From NCBI RefSeq assembly GCF_040361215.1, contig NZ_APND01000001.1, positions 744,001 through 808,000 on the forward strand: a stretch of 64,000 nucleotides of DNA, in the 5' to 3' direction. This document shows positions 37,621 to 45,675 of the stretch, piece by piece. Below the pieces are notes generated by a model. The model was given only the letters and a program-made list of their open reading frames with translations, was not told the origin of the DNA and did not search any database. How positions within the stretch are numbered: position 1 is the stretch's first letter; every line of letters begins with the position of its first letter. The position numbers and the translations under genes were made by a program. This DNA comes from Salinisphaera dokdonensis. Its GTDB lineage: Bacteria > Pseudomonadota > Gammaproteobacteria > Nevskiales > Salinisphaeraceae.

Positions 37621-38996
37621 GAGGCACCCGCCTTCGCGCCGGCTTCGGCGGCGAGTGCATCGGCAATCCGGTCCATGCGCGCGCTACGTGATCCCTTGAT
37701 CAACAACATGGTCTCGCTGCGGCGTACCGAGAGCGCGGTTTCCAGCGCGGCGATCAGTTCGCCGTGGGTCGAGAACCACTGGGCGCCTGGGCCGAACGCT
37801 TCTGCGGTCAAGCGGCTGAGTTCGCCGGTCGTCCAGAGTCGCTCGATCCCGGCATCGCGCGCCGCGCGGCCGGCGTCGCGATGCGCTTGCTCGGCCATCT
37901 CGCCGAGCTCGGCCATGTCGCCCAGCGCCGCCCAGCGGGTACCGTCCTGCTGCGCCAACCAGCCCAGCGCGGCCGCGAGTGAACCGGGATTGGCGTTGTA
38001 ACTGTCATCAATGATGCGTGCGCCGTGGCGCCCGGCGGTCACCGCCATGCGACCGGCCACCGAGCGCATCCCGCCTAGGGCACGGGCGATCAGATCGGCA
38101 TCCAGATCGATGGCGCTCGCCGCCGCGGCCGCGGCCAGCGCGTTGCTGACGTTATGGCTGCCGGCCAGCGGCAGCGTGACTACGGCCGAGCCGGTCGGCG
38201 TGTGCAGGGTGAAACGGCTTTCGTCCGCGTCGAGTGCTTCGTCGCTCGCGAACACGTCGACGTTGTCGGCCTGGCCACGGGCGAACACCAACCGGCGACG
38301 CTCGCCGGCCAGTTCCTGCCAGAGCGGCGCGAATTCGTCGTCGCCATTGATTACGGCGGTGCCATCGGCCGGCAAATTCGAGAACATCTCGCCCTTCGCG
38401 CGCGCAACGCCCTCGCGGCTGCCGAAGCCTTCGATATGCGCCAGACCGGCATTCGTGACCACGCCGACCTGCGGACGCGCCATCTCGGCCAGCATCGCAA
38501 TCTCGCCGGCATGGGACGCGCCCATCTCGATTACGGCGCGGTTGATGCTGTCGTTGACCCGCATGAGCGTGAGCGGCACGCCCAGGTGATTGTTCAGGTT
38601 GCCCTCGGTGGCCAGCACCGAGCCGGCTTCGGCGAGGATCGCGGCCAGCATCTGCTTGACCGTGGTCTTGCCGTTGCTTCCGGTCACGCCGATCACGGCC
38701 CCGTTGAAGCTGCGGCGCGCTTCGGCACCGGCCTGCTGCAGCGCGGCTTCGACATCGTCCACCACGATCTGCGGCAACGGCGAATCCACTTCATGCGTAA
38801 CCACGGCAGCGGCAGCGCCGAGGCTCGCCGCACGGGCGACGAAATCGTGGCCGTCCACGCGCGCACCGGGCAGCGCGAAGAACAACGCGCCACGCGTCAG
38901 TCGGCGGGTATCGATGCTCGCGCCCGCATAATCGCTGTCGCTGCCCCGCAGAGTGGCACCGAGCAACGTCACCATATCGGACAGCCGGCCGTTCAT
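37614..38996 (-). CDS. murF: UDP-N-acetylmuramoyl-tripeptide--D-alanyl-D-alanine ligase
   Basis: Adds D-Ala-D-Ala to the UDP-MurNAc-tripeptide; 460 residues. ATP loop GVTGSNGKTTVKQML, EMGASHAGEI, NAGLAHIEGFGS, SYNANPGSL and LIKGSRSARMD are characteristic. The start overlaps the murE stop by 4 bases. Confidence 0.98.
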   Translation of the reverse strand: MNGRLSDMVTLLGATLRGSDSDYAGASIDTRRLTRGALFFALPGARVDGHDFVARAASLGAAAAVVTHEVDSPLPQIVVDDVEAALQQAGAEARRSFNGAVIGVTGSNGKTTVKQMLAAILAEAGSVLATEGNLNNHLGVPLTLMRVNDSINRAVIEMGASHAGEIAMLAEMARPQVGVVTNAGLAHIEGFGSREGVARAKGEMFSNLPADGTAVINGDDEFAPLWQELAGERRRLVFARGQADNVDVFASDEALDADESRFTLHTPTGSAVVTLPLAGSHNVSNALAAAAAASAIDLDADLIARALGGMRSVAGRMAVTAGRHGARIIDDSYNANPGSLAAALGWLAQQDGTRWAALGDMAELGEMAEQAHRDAGRAARDAGIERLWTTGELSRLTAEAFGPGAQWFSTHGELIAALETALSVRRSETMLLIKGSRSARMDRIADALAAEAGAKAGASC

Positions 38997-40480
38997 GCAG
39001 CCTCCAGGGCGCGACGCGCTTCGATGCTGTCGTCGAATGGCCGCTTTTCGGCGCCGATCTGCTGCGTGGTCTCGTGCCCCTTGCCGGCAATCAGCACGAC
39101 GTCGCCGGGGCCGGCGGCAGAAATAGCCGCGGCGATGGCGCGGCGGCGGTCATGTTCTATCGTCACATTGGCCTTTTCATTCATCCCGGCGCGGATTTCG
39201 CTCACGATCGCGGCCGGCTCTTCCTTGCGCGGGTTGTCATCGGTCAGCCAGACGGCGTCTGCTGCCTCGGCTGCCGCACCCATCAACGGGCGCTTGCCGC
39301 GATCGCGGTCGCCGCCGCAGCCGAACACGCAGAACACGCGGCCTTCGGCATGGGCGCGTACGGCCGCCAGCGCGTGCGTCAGCGCACCCGGCGTATGGGC
39401 ATAGTCGACAACCACCAGCGGCTGGTCCGCACGTGCGTCGATACGCTGCATGCGCCCGGGCACCGTGGTGATTTGCGTCAGTGCGTCGACAGCGCGGTCG
39501 AATGCCACGTCACGCGCGAGCATCACGGCCAGCACGGCGGCCAGATTCATCGCGTTGAAACGACCGACCAGGCTGCTCTCCACACGTGCCGCGCCCCAGC
39601 TGGTTTCCAGGTCGAGCATCAGACCGTCGGCGTGGGGCTGCGTCTGCCGGATACGCACATAGCGGTCACCGAGCGCGGCCATGTCGCCAAAACCGTAGAC
39701 CACGGACGAAACACCGGCATCGAGCGTTTCGAGCCACTCGCGGCCATAGGCGTCGTCGCCGTTAAGTACCGCGCTTTTCAGGCCCGGAAACGCAAACAGG
39801 CGCTGCTTGGCGGCCGCGTAGCGATCCATATCGCCGTGATAATCGAGATGATCGCGGCCGAGCTGGGTCAGCACCGCGACGTCGAATGCCACGCTATCGA
39901 CGCGATGCTGATCGAGCGCGTGCGAGGACACTTCGAAAGCAACCGCGTCGGCATTGGCGGCGACGAAACGGGCCAGCCAGTCCTGCACACCGATGGGATC
40001 GGGCGTTGTATGGGTTGCCTCGGCGAGATCGTCGGCAAAACCGAAACCGAGCGTGCCAATATAGCCACAGCGCTCGCCCAGGACGGCGAAGGCCTGCGAC
40101 AGCATCCAGGCACAGGAGGTCTTGCCATCAGTACCGGTCACGCCTGCTGCAAACAGTCGTTGTGAGGGCTGATCGTAGAAACGCGCCGCGACTTCGCTGG
40201 CGCGGACGGCCAGATCCGGCACGCGGATACCAGGCACATCCAGTGCGGGCGCCGTATCGGCATCCCAAGCGACGGCAGTCGCGCCACGCGCGATCGCTTC
40301 CGCGGCGTGATCGAGACCGTGGCCACGGCTCCCCTGATAAGCCAGAAACAGCGAGTCCGTGCTCGCACGGCGGCTATCGATAGCCACACCTGCCACGTCC
40401 ATGGCGGGCACGTCGTCGGCGAGGCCCGCGAGCAGCGTCGGAAGCGCGCGCGGCGGCATATTGACCGGGGCGAGCGCCAT
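38993..40480 (-). CDS. murE: UDP-MurNAc-L-Ala-D-Glu ligase MurE (meso-diaminopimelate adding)
   Basis: Adds the third residue of the stem peptide; 495 residues. ATP loop GVTGTDGKTSCAW, EVSSHALDQHR, GRDHLDYHG, DYAHTPGAL and GCGGDRDRGKRP are present. The DDNPRKEE motif is the diaminopimelate-selecting DNPR signature, so the peptidoglycan is expected to be the usual Gram-negative meso-Dap type. ATG shares one base with the ftsI stop (TAATG). Confidence 0.98.
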   Translation of the reverse strand: MALAPVNMPPRALPTLLAGLADDVPAMDVAGVAIDSRRASTDSLFLAYQGSRGHGLDHAAEAIARGATAVAWDADTAPALDVPGIRVPDLAVRASEVAARFYDQPSQRLFAAGVTGTDGKTSCAWMLSQAFAVLGERCGYIGTLGFGFADDLAEATHTTPDPIGVQDWLARFVAANADAVAFEVSSHALDQHRVDSVAFDVAVLTQLGRDHLDYHGDMDRYAAAKQRLFAFPGLKSAVLNGDDAYGREWLETLDAGVSSVVYGFGDMAALGDRYVRIRQTQPHADGLMLDLETSWGAARVESSLVGRFNAMNLAAVLAVMLARDVAFDRAVDALTQITTVPGRMQRIDARADQPLVVVDYAHTPGALTHALAAVRAHAEGRVFCVFGCGGDRDRGKRPLMGAAAEAADAVWLTDDNPRKEEPAAIVSEIRAGMNEKANVTIEHDRRRAIAAAISAAGPGDVVLIAGKGHETTQQIGAEKRPFDDSIEARRALEAA

Positions 40481-42213
40481 TACGTGCCGCCCCCGGAACT
40501 GCTCGAGGCAGAAGCCGTCAGGAGACTCGGATTGTCCGGCGGGACGCGTAGCAGACGCAGGGCGTCGCGCATCACCGCAGAGAATACGGGTGCAGCAATG
40601 GCGCCGCCGTAGTAGGCGTCTTTCTTGGGTTCGTCGAGCATCACCAAGGTGACGAGCGCCGGTTTCTCAGCCGGGGCCATACCCACGAACAACGCCTGGT
40701 GGCGATTCTCGTTATAGCCGCCACTACCGGCCTTGCGGGCGGTGCCTGTCTTGCCGGCTACGCGGTAGCCCGGAATCGCAGCACGCGTAGCGGTACCCGC
40801 CGGCGTTACCACGCCTTCAAGCAGATGGCGCATGGTGCGCGCTGTCTCGGGCTTGAGCACCTGCTGGGCAGGCGCGTGCATGTTGGCGCCGTCGCCCTGG
40901 ATCAGACGCAGACTGTGAAGCTTGCCGTCGTCGGCAATGGCGCCGTAGGCACGAATGAGCTGGAACGCGGTGACCGCCATGCCATAGCCGTAGGACGCGG
41001 TGGCAGTCTCGACCTTGTTCCACTCATAGAAGTCATTGAGCACGCCGAAACGCTCGCCCGGAAAACCGCTGCCGCTGACGTCACCGAAGCCGAATTCCTT
41101 GTAGCCCTGCCAGACTTTTTCGCGGCCCATCTCCAGGCCGACGCGGGCGGCGCCCACGTTGCTGGATTTCTGCAGGATCTTGGCGAAGTCGACGTCGCCG
41201 TAGTTGCGGAAATCCTTGACCGTGAGCCGGCCCACCATGAACCAGCCTTTCGTATGAATGACGTCGCTGGTGTCGTACAGACCACTATCGAGCGCCTGGG
41301 CGAGCAGCAGCGGCTTGACCGTGGAACCGGGCTCCATGACGTCGGTCGCCGCCCGGGCACGCACGCCCGACGGATCGATGGAGCCGCGATCATTCGGATT
41401 GAAACTCGGATACGAAGCCACGGCCCGCAGCTCGCCGGTGGTCGGATCGAGCATGACGACCATGCCACCCTTGGCATCGTTCTTGATCACCGCCGACTTG
41501 ATATGGCGATAAGCCAGATACTGCATGCGCGAGTCGATGGTCAGCCGTAGCTCGTGCCCCGCCTGCGGCGGCTGGAACTCGGCCAGATCCTCGACCACGC
41601 GACCGACTCGATCCTTGACCACGCGGCGGCTGCCCGGCTCGCCGTGCAGGAAGCTGTCGCGATCGAGCTCAAGGCCTTCCTGGCCCCGACCGTCGATATT
41701 GGTCATGCCCACGATCTGCGCCGCGGCTTCACCGGCCGGGTAATAGCGCTTGTACTCGCGCTGCAGAAAGATACCCGGCGCATCGACGGCCATTACGGCG
41801 CTTGCGTCGGCCGGCGCGAGCTGGCGCCGCAGATACAGGAACTGGCGACTCTTGTACTTCTCTAGGCGGGTGCGCAGATCGGCAACCGACATGTTCAACT
41901 GGCGGGCCAGCGGGGCAAGCTTCTCGGGTGCTTCGAGCACTGCACCCGGCACGGCCCAGACCGATTCGGTCGGCGCAGACAGTGCCAGCGGCTCGCCGTT
42001 GCGATCCTTGATTACACCGCGGCCCGCCGGCACCGAAACCGTGCGCAGATGACGCTTGTCGCCTTCCTTGGCAAGAAACGCCTGATCCAGAACCTGCAGA
42101 TCGAAGGCACGCGCGGCCAACACGACCGCAAACACGCCGAACAGGCCGAGCACGAGGTGCGCGCGCCAGCGCGGCGGCGCGGTCAGTTTCGAGTTCTCGG
42201 AGCGCCGACTCAC
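40480..42213 (-). CDS. ftsI: Septal transpeptidase FtsI (PBP3)
   Basis: Class B penicillin-binding protein, 577 residues. The start is a GTG (42213) overlapping the ftsL stop and preceded by GGAG; the longer open frame runs through ftsL and was rejected. One membrane helix (about 20-36), a pedestal domain, then the transpeptidase: active-site S297 in SxxK (STVK, 297-300), SSN 350-352 and KTG 488-490. Pairs with FtsW at the septum. Confidence 0.97.
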   Translation of the reverse strand: MSRRSENSKLTAPPRWRAHLVLGLFGVFAVVLAARAFDLQVLDQAFLAKEGDKRHLRTVSVPAGRGVIKDRNGEPLALSAPTESVWAVPGAVLEAPEKLAPLARQLNMSVADLRTRLEKYKSRQFLYLRRQLAPADASAVMAVDAPGIFLQREYKRYYPAGEAAAQIVGMTNIDGRGQEGLELDRDSFLHGEPGSRRVVKDRVGRVVEDLAEFQPPQAGHELRLTIDSRMQYLAYRHIKSAVIKNDAKGGMVVMLDPTTGELRAVASYPSFNPNDRGSIDPSGVRARAATDVMEPGSTVKPLLLAQALDSGLYDTSDVIHTKGWFMVGRLTVKDFRNYGDVDFAKILQKSSNVGAARVGLEMGREKVWQGYKEFGFGDVSGSGFPGERFGVLNDFYEWNKVETATASYGYGMAVTAFQLIRAYGAIADDGKLHSLRLIQGDGANMHAPAQQVLKPETARTMRHLLEGVVTPAGTATRAAIPGYRVAGKTGTARKAGSGGYNENRHQALFVGMAPAEKPALVTLVMLDEPKKDAYYGGAIAAPVFSAVMRDALRLLRVPPDNPSLLTASASSSSGGGT

Positions 42214-42479
42214 TTCTGCGACTCCAGCACGACGTAATTGCGCGGCTGAACCATGCCGAGTTCGCGGCGCGCGACCTGTGCAACGCGATCCGGATTGGCC
42301 CAGGCGCTTTCTTCGAGCTGCAGCTGAGCCCATTCGGTCGACAGCTTGTCGCGTTCGACACGCTCGATCTGAAGCTCGTGCGACATTTCGCGCGTCTTGT
42401 GCTTCGCCTGAACGACCGCCACCGCGCTCACGAGGATGGCGAACGACAGCGCGACGACGGTGAGCAGCTGACGCGTCAT
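42210..42479 (-). CDS. ftsL: Cell division protein FtsL
   Basis: Small bitopic divisome protein, 89 residues: one membrane helix (about 5-24) then a coiled-coil periplasmic part (HELQIERVERDKLSTEWAQL). Sequence conservation in this family is low; position between rsmH and ftsI, size and topology support the call. Start overlaps the rsmH stop by 4 bases. Confidence 0.93.
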   Translation of the reverse strand: MTRQLLTVVALSFAILVSAVAVVQAKHKTREMSHELQIERVERDKLSTEWAQLQLEESAWANPDRVAQVARRELGMVQPRNYVVLESQK

Positions 42480-43444
42480 ACCGTCACCTTCGGCGCTTCG
42501 GTACGCTCGGCAACGCGCATGATCGCGCTGCGAGCACGAGCATTGGCCGTCAATTCGTGGGCATCGGCACGCACCGGCTTGCCGATCTCGCGCAATGCCG
42601 CCGCCGGCACGGGGGCCATCGGCACCGGCGGCTGCGCCGGCTTGGCCTGTGCGCGAATGAAACGCTTGACCCGACGATCTTCCAGCGAGTGAAAACTGAT
42701 CACTGCCAGGCGTCCGCGCGGGGCAAGCACGTCAAAAGCGCCGTCGAGCGCGCGATCGAGCGCGCCGAGTTCGTCGTTGATATGCAGCCGGAACGCCTGG
42801 AACGTGCGCGTGGCCGGATGGATACGCTTGCCGGCCTGCACCTTCGCGGGAATCGCGCCGGCGACGATAGCAGCGAGCTGAGCGGTATCCGCAATCGGCG
42901 CCTGGGCACGAGCCTCGAGAATGGCCGCAGCGATACGCCCGGCCATCGGCTCTTCGCCATAACGCTTGATCACGGAAGCGATCTCACCGTGGCTGGCGCG
43001 ATGCAACCAGACCGACAGCGGCTCGCCCGCGTCGGGATTCATGCGCATGTCCAGCGGACCGGCATGACGAAAGGAAAAGCCGCGCTCGGCCACGTCGAAC
43101 TGCGGCGAGGATACGCCGAGATCGAACAGCAGGCCGTCGATGCGTGCGGTCAGCCCGAGCGCATCGATACGCTCGGCCAGCTCGGCGAAGGAGCTGCGCA
43201 CGAAAGTGAAGCGCTCGTCGATTGCCGCCAGCCGTTCCGCATGGACCTGCGCATCCGGATCTTGATCGAACGCAATCAGTCGACCCGACTCGCCCAATTG
43301 CGCGAGCAGTGCACGACTGTGCCCGCCGCGGCCGAAGGTCGCGTCCACGTAGACGCCATCAGCGCGCAGCGCAAGGCCCGCCAACGCGGCGTCGAGCAGT
43401 ACCGGTTGATGTTCGGCCTGCGGCATGTGGGCAGCGATCCTCAT
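42476..43444 (-). CDS. rsmH: 16S rRNA (cytosine1402-N4)-methyltransferase
   Basis: S-adenosylmethionine-dependent enzyme modifying C1402 of 16S rRNA; 322 residues. HQPVLLDAAL, VDATFGRGGHSRALL, DLGVSSPQFDVAERGFSFR and FHSLEDRRVKRF are signature motifs. ATG 43444 gives a six-residue leader; ATG 43426 (MPQAEHQPVLL) is equally plausible and has GAGG upstream. It follows mraZ by 33 bases. Confidence 0.97.
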   Translation of the reverse strand: MRIAAHMPQAEHQPVLLDAALAGLALRADGVYVDATFGRGGHSRALLAQLGESGRLIAFDQDPDAQVHAERLAAIDERFTFVRSSFAELAERIDALGLTARIDGLLFDLGVSSPQFDVAERGFSFRHAGPLDMRMNPDAGEPLSVWLHRASHGEIASVIKRYGEEPMAGRIAAAILEARAQAPIADTAQLAAIVAGAIPAKVQAGKRIHPATRTFQAFRLHINDELGALDRALDGAFDVLAPRGRLAVISFHSLEDRRVKRFIRAQAKPAQPPVPMAPVPAAALREIGKPVRADAHELTANARARSAIMRVAERTEAPKVTV

Positions 43445-43477
43445 GGCGTTATGGGCGACAGTTACCGAAGGCGGACA

Positions 43478-43939
43478 TCACAGACTGATGTCCATCAGAA
43501 CGTCGGGAAGCTCGCCGTTGGCGGCATCCTCGGCGAGAGCGGCCGCCGTATCGGCAGCACGATCATTGAACTGAGACTCGTCCCAGAGTTCGAAGAGATT
43601 GCCCATGCCGGAAAGAACGGCCTTCGATTCCAGGCTCGCGACGGCACGCAGGTTCGACGGCAGCAGCAGACGCCCCTGCCGGTCCATGTCGATGTCACGC
43701 GCATTGCCGATGAAGAATCGCTGAATATCACGCACTTTCGGGTTGAGGCTTCCCTTCTCGAGGAGCTGGGCTTCGAATTTCTGGAACTCGGTCGCGGGGT
43801 AGATCAACAGACAGCCGTCCCAATGCCGGGTAATGACAAGCCGGCCCGCGCAGTCGTCGACCAACGACTGGCGATACGACGCCGGGATCGCAATACGACC
43901 CTTGGCATCGATGGTGACCGGATGCGACCCCTTGAACAC
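43478..43939 (-). CDS. mraZ: Transcriptional regulator MraZ
   Basis: AbrB-like double-domain DNA-binding protein, 153 residues, first gene of dcw; in E. coli it represses its own operon. Each half has the signature: VTIDAKGRIAIPASYR near 8-23 and IDMDRQGRLLLPSNLR near 83-98. It starts with GTG (43939), with AGAGG eight bases before it. Its own probable operator and promoter lie at 43964-44027. Confidence 0.98.
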   Translation of the reverse strand: MFKGSHPVTIDAKGRIAIPASYRQSLVDDCAGRLVITRHWDGCLLIYPATEFQKFEAQLLEKGSLNPKVRDIQRFFIGNARDIDMDRQGRLLLPSNLRAVASLESKAVLSGMGNLFELWDESQFNDRAADTAAALAEDAANGELPDVLMDISL

Positions 43940-43963
43940 GGTGCGGCCTCTTTATCGCCGTTG

Positions 43964-43989
43964 AACCACTTTGCCCCACTTCCTACCCC
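43964..43989 (-). promoter_or_regulatory. MraZ operator (MraZ boxes)
   Basis: On the minus strand GTGGGG (43979-43974) and GTGGTT (43969-43964) are exactly 10 bases apart, the spacing of MraZ TGGGN boxes; a poorer GGGGT lies 10 bases further up (43989). They sit between the -10 and the mraZ GTG, where bound MraZ would block transcription of the whole dcw cluster. Confidence 0.75.
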
Positions 43990-43997
43990 TCGGCGCC

Positions 43998-44027
43998 ACT
44001 ATAGGCAGCGCCGCTTCAGGGTGTCAA
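43998..44027 (-). promoter_or_regulatory. Sigma-70 promoter of mraZ and the dcw operon
   Basis: A consensus -35 TTGACA (44027-44022) and TATAGT -10 (44003-43998) are 18 bases apart, ending about 60 bases before the mraZ start. This is the strongest promoter match in the window, in keeping with a promoter serving some fifteen genes under repressor control. Confidence 0.85.
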
Positions 44028-44324
44028 GCACAAGTCAGAAGGGAAAAAATCTCAGCAAAACAGTGATTTCTGGCACCTTCCGCCAGCAAAATAAGGCGAA
44101 AATCGAGGTCCGTTTTTTGCTTTGTTTTTTAGGGTTTTACCGGTTTTTTCTCGACGACTTTATTAGCCCTCGACCGCGACCAAAGCCTTTATCTGCCGAT
44201 GAACGAGAGAACCGGTGGTTCAAGGTGGGAGACGAATCGGCGCCCGATTTGCGCAGGTGGGGCGAAATCCCACATCACAGGACACACGAGGGCCAAAGTG
44301 GGGTAAAAATCAGCGAAGGGAGTT
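44028..44324. other. Gene-free region between mraZ promoter and rnpB
   Basis: No credible gene is seen. The part 44041-44165 is distinctly A+T-rich for this genome, with T-tracts on the plus strand at 44113-44118, 44125-44130, 44135-44138 and 44144-44149, roughly in helical phase. The part 44215-44303 holds four plus-strand GTGG(G/T) elements (44215, 44225, 44257, 44298), an inverted pair GTGGG-N7-CCCAC (44257-44273) and a palindrome AATCGG-CGC-CCGATT (44235-44249). A T-run on the minus strand (44309-44305) just beyond the rnpB end could help terminate rnpB, but I see no adjacent hairpin. Confidence 0.7.
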
Positions 44325-44680
<356 letters not shown>

Positions 44681-44683
44681 CGG

Positions 44684-44692
44684 ATTCTATCA
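44684..44692 (-). promoter_or_regulatory. Extended -10 promoter of rnpB
   Basis: TGATAGAAT on the minus strand (44692-44684) is an extended -10 (TGn + TAGAAT) placed directly before the predicted 5' end of rnpB. No good -35 is visible, which an extended -10 can tolerate. Confidence 0.55.
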
Positions 44693-44730
44693 CTGCAACG
44701 CCAGCCCCGAGACGACCATTTCAGCCGACC

Positions 44731-45579
44731 TCAACTGGCAGCAAGCTCAAGCGCACGGGCATAGATGTCATTGGTCGGCCGACCGGTCAACCGGGCCGCT
44801 GCCTTGGCGGCCTGTTTGGTGCCGGTCAGCGCGAGCAACTCACCCAGCAGGCGATCGAGCGGTATCTCGGCGGCCTGACGCTCAACCTCGGGCGCGCCCT
44901 CCACGACGAGCACGAATTCGCCACGCCGCCGGTTGTCGTCCTCGCCGAGCCAGTCGCCCAGGTCTGCCGCACCCATGACGACACTCTGCTCGTGCAGCTT
45001 GCTGAGCTCGCGGCAAAGCCCGACCACACGCTGCGCCCCCAAGACGGTCGCGATATCGGCCACCGATTTTTCTATGCGATGACTCGACTCATATACAAGA
45101 AGCGTGCGGGTTTCGTCGGCCAACGCCTCGAGCCGGGCCCGCCGGGCGCCCGCTTTCGACGGCAGAAACCCCTCGAACACGAAGCGATCGCTGGGCAGGC
45201 CGGCGACCGACAACGCGGCGACGGCGGCGCAGGGTCCCGGCACCGCATGCACCGGAAAACCCGCATCACGTACGGCACGCACCAGCACGAAACCGGGGTC
45301 GCTGATCAAGGGTGTGCCCGCATCGCTGATCAGCGCGACCGACTCGCCGGCAGTCAGGCGCTCGATCAGTTGCGAGGTGCGCGCCCGCTCGTTGTGCTCG
45401 TGCAGCGACATCATCGGCGTGTCGATACCGAGATGGCGAGTGAGCCGGGCGCTATGACGCGTGTCCTCGGCGGCGATCACATCCGCTTCGGCCAGCGTGC
45501 GGCGTGCACGCGGGCTGAAATCCTCGAGATTGCCGATCGGTGTGGCCACGATCCACAGCGTTGCGGACGTCGATGGCAT
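44731..45579 (-). CDS. rsmI: 16S rRNA (cytidine1402-2'-O)-methyltransferase
   Basis: Methylates the ribose of C1402 in 16S rRNA, the same nucleotide that RsmH (42476) modifies on the base. 282 residues; tetrapyrrole-methylase fold with LWIVATPIGNLEDFSPRA, AAEDTRHSARL, LISDAGTPLISDPG and VPGPCAAVAALSVAGLP. C-terminal NDIYARALELA is typical. Divergent from lpoA, as in E. coli. Confidence 0.97.
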   Translation of the reverse strand: MPSTSATLWIVATPIGNLEDFSPRARRTLAEADVIAAEDTRHSARLTRHLGIDTPMMSLHEHNERARTSQLIERLTAGESVALISDAGTPLISDPGFVLVRAVRDAGFPVHAVPGPCAAVAALSVAGLPSDRFVFEGFLPSKAGARRARLEALADETRTLLVYESSHRIEKSVADIATVLGAQRVVGLCRELSKLHEQSVVMGAADLGDWLGEDDNRRRGEFVLVVEGAPEVERQAAEIPLDRLLGELLALTGTKQAAKAAARLTGRPTNDIYARALELAAS

Positions 45580-45593
45580 GGGCGTTTCACAAC

Positions 45594-45618
45594 TTTATAG
45601 AGTGGGCGCTGATATTAT
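45594..45618. promoter_or_regulatory. Divergent -10-like elements between rsmI and lpoA
   Basis: TATAAA on the minus strand (45599-45594) faces rsmI and TATTAT on the plus strand (45613-45618) faces lpoA. Neither has a clear -35, so they are candidates only. Confidence 0.3.
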
Positions 45619-45675
45619 GCCGGTCACGACCGCGCGCATGGGGGATCTGGCGCGCAAACCTGGGAGTCTGACTAG

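Noticed and set aside
44072..44087. TGGCAC as a sigma-54 -24 element in the mraZ-rnpB gap
   Set aside because: The matching -12 GC/TTGCA is missing at the proper spacing (GCCA is found).
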